Below are positions 43,753 to 54,264 of a stretch of DNA of 64,000 nt, piece after piece. The notes beneath the pieces were generated by a model. That model was not told the DNA's origin and ran no database searches. It worked only from the letters and a program-made list of their open reading frames with translations. The first letter of the stretch is position 1. Each line of letters opens with the position of its first letter. Source of the DNA: Curtobacterium sp. MCLR17_036. GTDB lineage: Bacteria; Actinomycetota; Actinomycetes; Actinomycetales; Microbacteriaceae. The stretch is taken from positions 496,001-560,000 of the forward strand of contig NZ_CP126269.1 in the NCBI RefSeq assembly GCF_003234445.2, in the 5' to 3' direction. Position numbers and translations under genes: made by a program.

Positions 43753-44157
43753 TCAGACGCCGATCGTCGAGCCGAGCAGCGCGAACACCAGGGCGATGAA
43801 CGGCAGCGTGCCCTGCTTGAACGCCGAGTTGAGGTACCGACGACCGGTGCCCGCCAGGATCACCGCGGCGCCGAGCATGCTCGCCGTCGAGAACACCACG
43901 AGCGTCCACCCGCTCGTCGTGCTGCCCGCGATGACGAGCACGACACCGAGCAGCGCGCCGATCGCCAGGAACAGGTTGTAGAAGCCCTGGTTGAACGCCA
44001 GGGTGCGCGTCGCCTGCAGATCGTTCTCCGACGCGATGCCGAACGTCCGGCGGGCCCGCGGACTGGTCCACGCCACCGATTCCAGGAAGAAGATGTACAC
44101 GTGGACGAGGCCGGCGAGCACCGCGAACACGCCCGAGATCACGAGCAGGACTGACAT
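43753..44157 (-). CDS. DUF1304 membrane protein
   Basis: The 134-residue protein has four membrane helices and the family pattern HVYIFFLESVAWTSPRARRTF, LAFNQGFYNLFLA and ILAGTGRRYLNSAFKQGTLPF. DUF1304 function is unknown. A GAGAAT element ends 6 nt before the ATG, so it may be leaderless. Upstream is a 12-bp repeat array shared with the divergent chorismate mutase gene. Confidence 0.92.
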   Translation of the reverse strand: MSVLLVISGVFAVLAGLVHVYIFFLESVAWTSPRARRTFGIASENDLQATRTLAFNQGFYNLFLAIGALLGVVLVIAGSTTSGWTLVVFSTASMLGAAVILAGTGRRYLNSAFKQGTLPFIALVFALLGSTIGV

Positions 44158-44220
44158 GCACTCATTCTCGCAGGCGCGCGGGGCAGCCGGGCACGCCCGC
44201 GACGCGACGCGCGGTCCCCG

Positions 44221-44326
44221 GTGCCCTGAGACGTGCCCTGAGACGAGCGCCGAGACGAGCGCCGAGACGAGCGCTGAGACGTGCACTGAGACGGGACTGA
44301 GACGGGCGCCGAGACGGGCGCTGTGC
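44221..44326. repeat. Degenerate 12-bp tandem repeat, nine units
   Basis: Nine units of the type GWGCSCYGAGAC (one is 11 bp) fill the divergent region between the DUF1304 and chorismate mutase genes. Two units are identical at 44221-44244 and two at 44245-44268. Confidence 0.9.
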
Positions 44327-44376
44327 GGGTGTGCGGCGGCCGGTCGGGCGTGCTGCGGGCGGCCAGTGTGCGCCAG

Positions 44377-44382
44377 TAGGCT
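44377..44382 (+). promoter_or_regulatory. Leaderless -10 (TAGGCT) for chorismate mutase
   Basis: TAGGCT ends 6 nt before ATG 44389, and no ribosome site is seen. Confidence 0.55.
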
Positions 44383-44388
44383 CGGGCC

Positions 44389-44742
44389 ATGAACGACGAC
44401 GTCTCCACGCCTTCGGCCACGACCCCGCCATCGCCCGCGAGCGACGCGTCGGCGGCCGCCGTCGCCGAACTGCGGAGCATCCGGCAGAGCATCGACAACA
44501 TCGATGCCGCCGTGATCCACATGCTCGCGGAGCGGTTCAAGTACACGCAGCGGGTGGGGCACCTCAAGGCCGAGTCGGGCATGCCCGCCGCCGACCCGGA
44601 GCGCGAGCAGATCCAGGTCGCGCGACTCCGGTCGCTCGCCGGTGAGTCCCACCTCGACCCGGCCTTCGCGGAGAAGTTCCTGAACTTCATCGTCGCCGAG
44701 GTGATCCACCACCACGAGCGCATCGCCGGGCGCGACGAGTGA
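44389..44742 (+). CDS. Chorismate mutase, AroQ type
   Basis: The 117-residue cytoplasmic protein has a disordered Ser/Pro/Ala-rich N-terminus and a three-helix AroQ fold: LRSIRQSIDNIDAAVIHML, AERFKYTQRVGHLKAESGM, DPEREQIQVARL. The Arg and Lys residues expected at the active site are present. It converts chorismate to prephenate for Phe and Tyr synthesis. In actinobacteria this short form usually needs a DAHP synthase partner for full activity, which is not in the window. The lactonase-like gene overlaps its stop by 4 bp. Confidence 0.9.
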   Translation: MNDDVSTPSATTPPSPASDASAAAVAELRSIRQSIDNIDAAVIHMLAERFKYTQRVGHLKAESGMPAADPEREQIQVARLRSLAGESHLDPAFAEKFLNFIVAEVIHHHERIAGRDE

Positions 44743-45761
44743 GCGTCGACGTGCCGACCCTGCTCGTCGGCTCCTACACCGCGACCGGTGGCGGCACCGC
44801 GACCGGCATCTCGATCGTCGACGACGGAGCGGCCCGCACGGTCGCCGTGCTCGACGACCCCTCGTTCCTGGCGGTCGACGGTGACCGGGTCTACGCCGTC
44901 TCCGAGGTCGCCGACGGCAGTGTCTCGGCCTTCCGCCTGGAGCACGGCGCCCTCGAGCACCTCTGGGACGCCCCGGCCGGCGGTGACGCCCCGTGCCACG
45001 TCCGGGTCGACCCCTCCGGCACGATCGTCGTCACGAACTACGTCTCCGGCACGGTCACTGCCGTCGGGCTGGCCGCCGCCGAGGCGGGTGCCGGCGCTGC
45101 CGTCCCCGACGACGCGGTCGCCGTCGCGGTGCTGCCGGACACCACCGGTCCGGTCGAGGACCGGCAGGAGGGCCCGCACGCCCACCAGTCGATCGGCACC
45201 CCGGACGGCACCGTGCTCGTCGCCGACCTCGGCGGGGACGCCCTGCACGAGTTCCGCGTCGCGGTCTCGTCCGACGGCACCCCGACGATCGACCCCCTGC
45301 ACGTGCACCACGTCGCACCCGGCGTCGGACCGCGGCACATGGCGTGGCACGACGGCGACCTCATCGTCGCCGGCGAGCTCGACGGCCAGGTGCACCGCCT
45401 GCGCCGCGACGACACCGGGTCCTTCCGGGTCGTCGCGTCCACGCCCACCTTCGACGGTGCGGTCGGCGAGTCCCTGCTGAGCCACCTCGAGGTCGACGAC
45501 GCCGGACGCGTCGTCGTCGCCGTCCGTGGCCGCGACGTCGTCGTCGTGCTCGACACCGCCGACGGCGGACTGACGGTCACCGGCTCGGCGCCCTGCGGCG
45601 GGGTCTGGCCGCGACACTTCGCCCGGGTTCCCGGCTACCTGCTCGTCGCGAACCAGATGTCGGACGCGATCGCGGTCCTGCCGGTCGGCGACGACGGCGT
45701 GCCCGGCCCGGCGGTGGAACAGATCGCGGTCGGCACGCCCGCCTGCATCGTCGCGGTCTAA
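44739..45761 (+). CDS. Lactonase-family seven-bladed beta-propeller protein
   Basis: The 340-residue protein has repeated propeller strands (LLVGSYTATGGG, PCHVRVDPSGTIVVTNYV, HAHQSIGTPDGTVLVADLG, GPRHMAWHDGDLIVAGEL, PRHFARVPGYLLVANQ) typical of the YkgB/Pgl lactonase family. A hydrolytic role on 6-phosphogluconolactone or another lactone is possible. The substrate is unproven. No signal peptide is evident. It is coupled to chorismate mutase (GTGA overlap) and precedes the acetyltransferase by 2 bp, but no shared pathway is obvious. Confidence 0.88.
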   Translation: MSVDVPTLLVGSYTATGGGTATGISIVDDGAARTVAVLDDPSFLAVDGDRVYAVSEVADGSVSAFRLEHGALEHLWDAPAGGDAPCHVRVDPSGTIVVTNYVSGTVTAVGLAAAEAGAGAAVPDDAVAVAVLPDTTGPVEDRQEGPHAHQSIGTPDGTVLVADLGGDALHEFRVAVSSDGTPTIDPLHVHHVAPGVGPRHMAWHDGDLIVAGELDGQVHRLRRDDTGSFRVVASTPTFDGAVGESLLSHLEVDDAGRVVVAVRGRDVVVVLDTADGGLTVTGSAPCGGVWPRHFARVPGYLLVANQMSDAIAVLPVGDDGVPGPAVEQIAVGTPACIVAV

Positions 45762-45763
45762 CC

Positions 45764-46192
45764 ATGGCCGCTGCACCGGGAGACCCCGAGTACCGCATCG
45801 TCGTCGGGCCGCCGCCGCTCGACGACTACCTGCGCCTGCGCCGGAACTCCGGACTGTCCCCGAAGGACCCCGCCCAGGGCGCCGGTGCGATCGCCGGCAG
45901 CTGGTCGGCGTGCCACGTGGTGGACGAGCACGGCACACCGGTCGCGATGGGGCGGACGATCGGCGACGGCGGGTGGTACTTCCACATCGCCGACATCGCC
46001 ACCGACCCCGCGCACCAGCGACGGGGCCTCGGCCGTCGGGTCGTCGAGTGGTTGCTCGCGGACGTCCGCGACCGGGCGCCGGCCGGCGCGTACGTCACGC
46101 TCGTCGGGGACCCACCCGGTCAGCGGCTCTACCGGTCGCTCGGGTTCGACGACGTCGCGCCGAGCCTCGGGATGGCGCTGCGACTCGAGTGA
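45764..46192 (+). CDS. GNAT-family N-acetyltransferase
   Basis: The 142-residue protein has the acetyl-CoA motif ATDPAHQRRGLGRRVVEWLL and the final LYRSLGFDDV strand. It should acetylate a small molecule or protein amine. It starts two bases after the lactonase stop, so it is the third gene of that operon. The substrate is unknown. Confidence 0.92.
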   Translation: MAAAPGDPEYRIVVGPPPLDDYLRLRRNSGLSPKDPAQGAGAIAGSWSACHVVDEHGTPVAMGRTIGDGGWYFHIADIATDPAHQRRGLGRRVVEWLLADVRDRAPAGAYVTLVGDPPGQRLYRSLGFDDVAPSLGMALRLE

Positions 46193-46213
46193 CGTCGCGG
46201 TGCCGCTCGAGGG

Positions 46214-47134
46214 CTAGAACTCGATCAGGTTCTCGAACGGGCGACCCTCGGCCAGCGCGGCGACCTGGCGGCGCATCAGGTCGACGGACCGCGGGACGCT
46301 CAGGTCGGTGTTGCCGCCGACGTGCGGCGTGAGCACCGTGTTCGGCGTCGTCCACAGCGGGTGGCCGGAGGGCAGGGGCTCGGGGTCGGTGACGTCGAGC
46401 GCCGCGAACAGCCGCTCGGACTGCAGCTCCGCCACCAGCGCGTCGGTGTCGACGACCTTGCCGCGGGCGACGTTCACCACCAGGGCCCCGTCGGGCAGGG
46501 CGGCGAGCAGTCGGGCGTCCACCAGCCCCTCGGTCTCGTCGGTGAGCGGCGCGATGAGCACGAGCACGTCGGTGGTCACCGCGAGCTCGCGCAGCGCACC
46601 GAAGGCGTGCACCTGGCGCCCGTCCTGCTCGCGAGCGGTCCGGGCCACGACGGTGACCTCGGTGCGGAACGCCTCGAACCGGGTGGCGATCGCCGAACCG
46701 ATCGCGCCGTAGCCGACGACCGTCACGCGCCGGTCGGCGAGCGAGCGGGTCTCACGCGCGTCCCAGACGCCGTTCGCCCGGTCGGCCTGGAACGCCGCGA
46801 TCTCGCGGAGCGAGGTCAGCGCCAGGCCGACCGCCAGCTCGGCGGTCTCGTCGTCGTGGATCCCGCGACCGTTCGCGAGCTTCGCGTGCCCGGGGACGTG
46901 CGGCACCGCGTGCTCGTAGCCGGCGCTCGGCAGCTGCAGGAGCTCGAGCGCCGGCAGGTCGTGCACGAACTGCCACCGGTGCCGTCCGGCGAAGTAGAAC
47001 GGCAGGAACGTGATGGCGACGTCGTCGGGCCGTCCGTACGGCGCCTCGACGTCCCAGACGTCCAGCTCGATGCCGTCCGGCACGGGGCCGAACCGGTCGA
47101 CGAGCTCGGCGAAGGGCAGGGTGACGATCGGCAT
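46214..47134 (-). CDS. D-isomer-specific 2-hydroxyacid dehydrogenase family protein
   Basis: The 306-residue protein has the NAD-binding GYGAIGS loop, the catalytic Arg in NVARGKVVD, Glu in DVTDPEPLP and His in LTPHVGG. It reduces a 2-keto acid or oxidises a D-2-hydroxyacid. It is the last gene of a minus-strand group, 19 bp after purL, so it is probably co-transcribed with purSQL. The metabolic reason is unclear. Confidence 0.93.
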   Translation of the reverse strand: MPIVTLPFAELVDRFGPVPDGIELDVWDVEAPYGRPDDVAITFLPFYFAGRHRWQFVHDLPALELLQLPSAGYEHAVPHVPGHAKLANGRGIHDDETAELAVGLALTSLREIAAFQADRANGVWDARETRSLADRRVTVVGYGAIGSAIATRFEAFRTEVTVVARTAREQDGRQVHAFGALRELAVTTDVLVLIAPLTDETEGLVDARLLAALPDGALVVNVARGKVVDTDALVAELQSERLFAALDVTDPEPLPSGHPLWTTPNTVLTPHVGGNTDLSVPRSVDLMRRQVAALAEGRPFENLIEF

Positions 47135-47153
47135 CCCGGGTCGCTCGCGGGGC

Positions 47154-49567
<2,414 letters not shown>

Positions 49568-49571
<4 letters not shown>

Positions 49572-50263
49572 TTGACCAGCGTGGACTCGATCACGGAGGT
49601 GAAGAAGGTGAGGCCGTCGGTGCCGGAGGCCATGGCGGCGGGGGTGTCCGGACCGAAGCCGGCCTCCGTCGCGTGCTCGGGGTGCGGCATGAGCCCGACG
49701 ACGTTGCCGCGCTCGTTCGAGACGCCGGCGATGTCGTCGATCGATCCGTTCGGGTTGACGCCCAGGTAGCGGAACACGACCTGGCCGTTGTCCTCGATGC
49801 GCTTGATCTCGTCGGCGTCGGCGACGAAGCGGCCGTCGGCGTTCTTGAGCGGGATCGTGATCTCCTGCTCGGGCGCGAAGCCCGAGGTCCACGCCGTCGA
49901 GGTGGTCTCGACCCGGAGCTTCTGGTCGCGGCGGATGAACTGCTGGTGCGCGTTGCGGGTGTGCGCGCCGGGGACCAGTCGGGCCTCGGCCAGCATCTGG
50001 AACCCGTTGCAGATGCCGAGGACAGGCATGCCCTTGCCCGCGGCGTCGATGACCTCGGCCATGATCGGGGCCTTGGCCGCGATCGCACCGGCGCGCAGGT
50101 AGTCGCCGTAGGAGAACCCGCCGGGCAGCACGATCGCGTCGACGCCCTGCAGGTCGTGGTCGCCGTGCCAGAGGGCGACGGGGTCGGCACCGGCGAGACG
50201 GACCGCGCGCTGGGCGTCGCGGTCGTCGAGCGAGCCGGGGAAGGTGATGACGCCGATGCGCAT
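49568..50263 (-). CDS. purQ: Phosphoribosylformylglycinamidine synthase subunit PurQ (glutaminase)
   Basis: The 231-residue class I glutamine amidotransferase supplies ammonia to PurL. The catalytic Cys is in [10 protein letters not shown], the His/Glu pair is in MPHPEHATE, and [17 protein letters not shown] is the oxyanion segment. ATG 50263 matches the family N-terminus ([11 protein letters not shown]). A GTG at 50272 overlapping the purS stop would add three residues. Confidence 0.97.
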
Positions 50264-50268
50264 CCGGG

Positions 50269-50520
50269 TCACTGGCCTTCGACCGTCACGGAGACGACGT
50301 CCTCGATCACGGCGTTCGAGAAGACGTCGACCGCGATGTCGCGGACCTCGGCCAGCTTCGCGTCGTCGACGGGGCCGTCGACGGTCACCTCGAAGCGCTT
50401 GCCGATGCGGACGTTGGTCAGGTCGGACTTGCCGAGGCGCGCGAGGGCGTTGCCCACCGCCTTGCCCTGGGGGTCGAGGATCTCGGCCTTCGGCATGACC
50501 TCGACGACGATCGTTGGCAC
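50269..50520 (-). CDS. purS: Phosphoribosylformylglycinamidine synthase subunit PurS
   Basis: The 83-residue protein ([30 protein letters not shown]) is the small bridging subunit that joins PurL and PurQ. It is the first gene of the minus-strand purSQL group and diverges from the PadR gene. GTG start. Confidence 0.95.
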   Translation of the reverse strand: MPTIVVEVMPKAEILDPQGKAVGNALARLGKSDLTNVRIGKRFEVTVDGPVDDAKLAEVRDIAVDVFSNAVIEDVVSVTVEGQ

Positions 50521-50591
50521 GTGTTCTCTCCAGCACTTCAGGGGTGGGGGACGCGACCAGTCTACGGGGCGCCCGCGGCCCGCCGGGCCGG

Positions 50592-50711
50592 ACCCGGGCC
50601 TCCTGTGGAGAACGTCCTGTGCGTTTGCTCACCTCTGTTCCACTCCGTATATTCGAAGTCGAATACTCCAGTCGGAACATCATCGCCATCAATCGGTCAG
50701 GAGGCCCGGGT
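50592..50711. repeat. 14-bp inverted repeat flanking the PadR promoter region
   Basis: ACCCGGGCCTCCTG at 50592-50605 is the exact reverse complement of 50698-50711. The right arm contains the PadR Shine-Dalgarno (AGGAGG) and start codon. The arms share the GGAGGCCCGG core of the dispersed palindromes. Confidence 0.85.
50625..50665 (+). promoter_or_regulatory. PadR/MFS promoter with overlapping operator
   Basis: A -35 TTGCTC (50625-50630) and -10 TATATT (50648-50653) are spaced by 17 bp. A palindrome TATTCGA-AG-TCGAATA at 50650-50665 overlaps the -10 and the likely start point. This is the layout expected of a self-repressing PadR operon. Confidence 0.72.
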
Positions 50712-51318
50712 GACGTCGCTCACGCCGCTCGCGTTCGCCGCGCTCGACCTGCTCAACGAGGCGCCGATGCACCCGTACGAGATGTACCAGACGATGGTCC
50801 ACCGGCAGCAGGAGCGCACCGTCAAGGTCCGGCCGGGCACCCTGTACCACCAGGTCGGTCGGCTGGCCGAGCTGGGCTTCGCCGAGGTCGTCGGCACCGA
50901 CCGCGACGGCAACCGACCGGAGCGCACCACCTACACGATCACCGACGCCGGTCGTGCTGCGCTCGCCGACGGCCTGCGCGGCATGGTCGCCGAGCCCGCC
51001 GACGAGTACCCGCAGTTCCACCTGGCGCTCTCGGTGGTCGAGAACCTGTCGCGGACCGAGGCGGTCGATGCCGTCCGGGCCCGGATCGTCGCGCTCGAGC
51101 GGGAGCGCGACGACTACGACGCAGCCGTCGGGCGCGTGCACGCCAAGCAGTTGGCCGAGCGCTACTGGCTCGACGTGTCGTACGTCCGTGCGATGCTCAC
51201 CGCGCAGATCGAGTGGCTCAGCACCACGGTCGACCGCATCGACAGCGGCGACCTCACCTGGGACGGCCCGGCCGTCCCCGCAGACACCCCCACGAACAGC
51301 AAGGAACCCACTCGATGA
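50710..51318 (+). CDS. PadR-family transcriptional repressor
   Basis: The 202-residue protein has the PadR winged helix ([53 protein letters not shown]) and a C-terminal Vir_C-like dimerisation helix domain with [11 protein letters not shown]. The GTG start has a strong AGGAGG. It is translationally coupled (ATGA) to the efflux pump and most likely represses it until a ligand binds. Confidence 0.93.
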   Translation: MTSLTPLAFAALDLLNEAPMHPYEMYQTMVHRQQERTVKVRPGTLYHQVGRLAELGFAEVVGTDRDGNRPERTTYTITDAGRAALADGLRGMVAEPADEYPQFHLALSVVENLSRTEAVDAVRARIVALERERDDYDAAVGRVHAKQLAERYWLDVSYVRAMLTAQIEWLSTTVDRIDSGDLTWDGPAVPADTPTNSKEPTR

Positions 51319-52982
51319 CCACCGCAACGCCCCCGCGGACGACCGAGAAGAAGCCCTGGCCCGCGCTCTGGGCCCTCGTCGTCGGCTTCTTCATGATCCT
51401 CGTCGACTCCACGATCGTCTCGGTCGCGACGCCCACCATCGCGCAGGCGCTCGACGCCGACATCAACGCGGTGATCTGGGTCACGAGCGCCTACCTGCTC
51501 GCGTACGCCGTGCCGCTGCTCATCACGGGCCGGCTCGGTGACCGCTTCGGCCCGAAGGTCATGTACCAGATCGGCCTCGTCGTCTTCACGCTCGCCAGCC
51601 TGTGGTGCGGTCTCGCCGGCTCGATCGAGGTGCTCATCGTGGCCCGCGTCGTGCAGGGCCTCGGTGCCGCGATGATGAGCCCGCAGACGATGTCCGTCAT
51701 CACGCGCATCTTCCCGCCGCAGAAGCGCGGCGCGGCCATGGGTCTCTGGGGTGCCGTCGCCGGTGTCGCCTCGCTCGTCGGCCCGATCGTCGGCGGCCTG
51801 CTCGTCGACGGCTTCGGCTGGGAGTGGATCTTCTTCGTGAACGTCCCCGTCGGCGTCGTCGCGTTCGTCCTCGCGCAGCGCTTCGTGCCCTCGTTCGACC
51901 GGCACGGCCACCGCTTCGACTACCTCGGCATCTTCCTGTCGGCAGCCGGGCTGTTCCTGCTCGTCTTCGGCATCCAGGAGGGCGAGACCTACGACTGGGG
52001 CACCATCACCGGCGTCATCTCGGTCTGGATGCTCATCATCGTCGGCCTCGTCGTGCTGGCCGCCTTCGTGGTCTGGCAGGGCGTGCAGAAGGGCGAGCCG
52101 CTCCTGCCGCTCGGCCTGTTCAAGGACCGCAACTTCACGCTCGCCAACGTCGCCATCACGGCCGTCGGTGTCGCCATCGCCTCGTTCGCGCTGCCGATCA
52201 TGCTCTGGGCGCAGGACGTCCTGCGCTTCTCGCCGACCCAGGCGGCGCTGCTCCTCGTGCCGCAGGCCGTGCTGTCCGCGGCGCTCGCCCCGCTCGTGGG
52301 CAAGAACCTGAACCGCTGGAACCCGCGCTGGGTCGCCGCCTTCGGGCTCGCGTGCTTCTCGGGTGGGCTGTTCTGGTTCGGCGGCCTGCTGTCGACCGGT
52401 GCGGACTGGGGCTGGGTGCTCCTGCCGAGCGCGCTCCTCGGGCTCGCGAACGCCTGCATGTGGGGCCCGCTGTCCGTCTCGGCGACGCGCAACCTGCCGC
52501 CGAAGCTCGCCGGTGCCGGCTCGGGTGTCTACAACACCACGCGCCAGATCGGTGCGGTCCTCGGTTCGGCCGGCATCGCGGCCCTGATGGAGGCCCGGAT
52601 CACGGCGAACTTCCCGTCCTCGAGCGGGGGCGTGTCCGCCGGCGGCGCGGAGCAGCAGGTCGGTGCACTGCCCGGCCCCCTGCTCGAGCCGTTCTCGCGC
52701 GCGATGGGCGAGTCGCTCTTCCTGCCGGCGATCGTGCTCGTCGCGGCGATCGTGGCGGCGTTGTTCCTGGCGAAGCCGAAGCAGACCGTGCAGTGGGAGA
52801 AGACCGGCGACGTGACCACGCAGCCCGGCGCCGAGGGACAGTCGTCCGACCACGGCACGAAGCCTGCCGACCAGGGCACGGCAGCGTCCGAGCACGGTGC
52901 GCACGCCGCGGCCGCCGCCCCGGCGACTCCCGAGGACGAGCTCGCGGCGATCGACCACCACGGCAAGCACGCCGACGCCTGA
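51315..52982 (+). CDS. DHA2-type (14-TM) MFS drug efflux transporter
   Basis: The 555-residue membrane protein has about 14 helices. It carries LVDSTIVSVATPTIAQAL in helix 1, the motif A GRLGDRFGPK, and motif C-like GAVAGVASLVGPIVGG (EmrB/QacA family). It exports toxic hydrophobic compounds by proton antiport. The C-terminal tail is a His/Ala/Gly-rich cytoplasmic extension of about 60 residues. Its partner repressor is the PadR gene, which overlaps it by 4 bp. A large hairpin terminator follows. Confidence 0.95.
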   Translation: MTTATPPRTTEKKPWPALWALVVGFFMILVDSTIVSVATPTIAQALDADINAVIWVTSAYLLAYAVPLLITGRLGDRFGPKVMYQIGLVVFTLASLWCGLAGSIEVLIVARVVQGLGAAMMSPQTMSVITRIFPPQKRGAAMGLWGAVAGVASLVGPIVGGLLVDGFGWEWIFFVNVPVGVVAFVLAQRFVPSFDRHGHRFDYLGIFLSAAGLFLLVFGIQEGETYDWGTITGVISVWMLIIVGLVVLAAFVVWQGVQKGEPLLPLGLFKDRNFTLANVAITAVGVAIASFALPIMLWAQDVLRFSPTQAALLLVPQAVLSAALAPLVGKNLNRWNPRWVAAFGLACFSGGLFWFGGLLSTGADWGWVLLPSALLGLANACMWGPLSVSATRNLPPKLAGAGSGVYNTTRQIGAVLGSAGIAALMEARITANFPSSSGGVSAGGAEQQVGALPGPLLEPFSRAMGESLFLPAIVLVAAIVAALFLAKPKQTVQWEKTGDVTTQPGAEGQSSDHGTKPADQGTAASEHGAHAAAAAPATPEDELAAIDHHGKHADA

Positions 52983-52993
52983 CCCGCGTCGTC

Positions 52994-53039
52994 CACCCGG
53001 GCCCCGGGCTGCTCACACGAGCGGCCCGGGGCCCGGGTG
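52994..53039 (+). terminator. 21-bp hairpin terminator after the MFS gene
   Basis: The arm at 52994-53014 (CACCCGGGCCCCGGGCTGCT and C) pairs with 53019-53039 with one mismatch around a 4-nt loop. Confidence 0.8.
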
Positions 53040-53269
53040 CGTCCGGGGCGGTGGCGCAGGCTTCGCCTCCGCGGGGGTGCGACACGACGGGTGCGGCCGA
53101 CGAGCTGCGACGTCATCGACGTCGTGTGACCGCGACGATGTCGTCCCACGTCGGCGCAGATCCCGCGTCGGCGCCGGTCCCCGTCGACGACGCTGCCCGC
53201 CGGCGCCGGTCCCGCCAGCGCAGGTCCCCGCCATCGGCCCCCTCCGCCGCCGGTCCCTCCGCGCCCCGC
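53040..53269. other. Gene-free region, no feature recognised
   Basis: This stretch lies between the MFS terminator and the convergent ctaG stop. It is GC-rich with CCGGTCCC-type runs. No plausible gene, promoter or structured RNA is seen. Confidence 0.6.
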
Positions 53270-54145
53270 TCAGCCCCGGCGCTCCAGGTGGGCGCGGGTC
53301 ATCGCCTCCACCTGCTCGTCCGTCAGGGCGTCGACGTCCCGGGCCTCGCGGCGGTCGGTCCGCTGCCACCGCACGAACAGGGCGATGAGCACGGGGACGT
53401 CCGCGACCTCGGCGATGAACCACAGCAGGTCGCCGGCCAGGTGCTGGTCCTGCAGCGGTGACGGCGACCACGGCCTGCCGGTCACCGCGACCACCGACCC
53501 GTCGAGGACGTGGTTGGTGATCCGGAGCACGATCCCGGGGACCGCGTCGAGGACGAGTTCCACGAAGGCGAGCAGGAACTCGGCGGTGACGAACGTCGAC
53601 GAGCGGAGCACCCCCGGCTCGGACAGGGGTGCCAGCAGTGCGAACCCCAGCACCGGCAGTCCTGCGGTGAGCGCGACGGCCCAGCCCTCGGAGTCGCGGA
53701 CCACCGCCGACAGCGGGGTGAGCAGGACGCCGAACAGCACGAGGGCGACCACCGGCGCGACGATCGCGTTCCCGAGCAGTCGCACCGGACGCGAGCCCAT
53801 CGCGGCGTCGGCGGCGCGTGCGAGGCGAGCCGGGCCTCCTGTCCGGAGCAACGGGACGGGCGCGCCCAGCGCGGCGAACGCGGGGACCGCGAAGAAGAGC
53901 AGGGCCGCGCGCAGGACGAACGCCCACCGGAGCTGCCGGTCGTACACGCCGACGATGCCGAACTGCAGGACGGCGAACAGGCCGAGCGCCAGGGCGAAGG
54001 CCAGCGTGCGCCACCACGGCCACCGGGTCCCGCGCCGGGCGGCACCGACCACCCACCACCCGTAGGCCACGGCGGCGACCACGACGAGGACCGCGGCGAG
54101 AGGGTCGAACCGCCAGGTGCTCCAGAACTCGGGTGTCGAGGGCGT
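53270..54145 (-). CDS. CtaG-type cytochrome c oxidase assembly protein, probable ACG start
   Basis: The protein has about seven membrane helices and caa3_CtaG features (FWSTWRFDPLA at the N-terminus, MGSRP, LVLDAVPGIVLRITNHVL, LQDQHLAGDLLWFIAEVADVP). It helps insert copper into the oxidase. No ATG, GTG or TTG is in frame before the first helix; the first is GTG 54082, within that helix. A perfect AGGAGG (54152-54157 on the minus strand) lies 6 nt before an in-frame ACG at 54145. Starting there gives 291 residues beginning TPSTPEFWSTWRFDP, which restores the conserved W-x-x-DP region. I therefore place the start at ACG. Confidence 0.82.
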   Translation of the reverse strand, partial: TPSTPEFWSTWRFDPLAAVLVVVAAVAYGWWVVGAARRGTRWPWWRTLAFALALGLFAVLQFGIVGVYDRQLRWAFVLRAALLFFAVPAFAALGAPVPLLRTGGPARLARAADAAMGSRPVRLLGNAIVAPVVALVLFGVLLTPLSAVVRDSEGWAVALTAGLPVLGFALLAPLSEPGVLRSSTFVTAEFLLAFVELVLDAVPGIVLRITNHVLDGSVVAVTGRPWSPSPLQDQHLAGDLLWFIAEVADVPVLIALFVRWQRTDRREARDVDALTDEQVEAMTRAHLERRG

Positions 54146-54264
54146 CGGGTGCCTCCTGCGGCGGTGGGACCGACGTGGACCGTCCGGCTGGCGGTGATCG
54201 TGCGGCGCTCCTCATCCTCCGCCCGTCGCCCCTGCGTGCAGGGCGTCCGCCCGTGAGAACCGGT

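Noticed and set aside
44221..44715. N-terminal extension of the DUF1304 protein through the 12-bp repeats
   Set aside because: The open frame exists only because the repeat unit is a multiple of three. DUF1304 proteins start at the membrane helix encoded from 44157.
50592..50711. RNA stem hiding the PadR ribosome site
   Set aside because: The best promoter starts transcription near 50660, so the left arm would not be in the mRNA; kept only as a DNA-level repeat.
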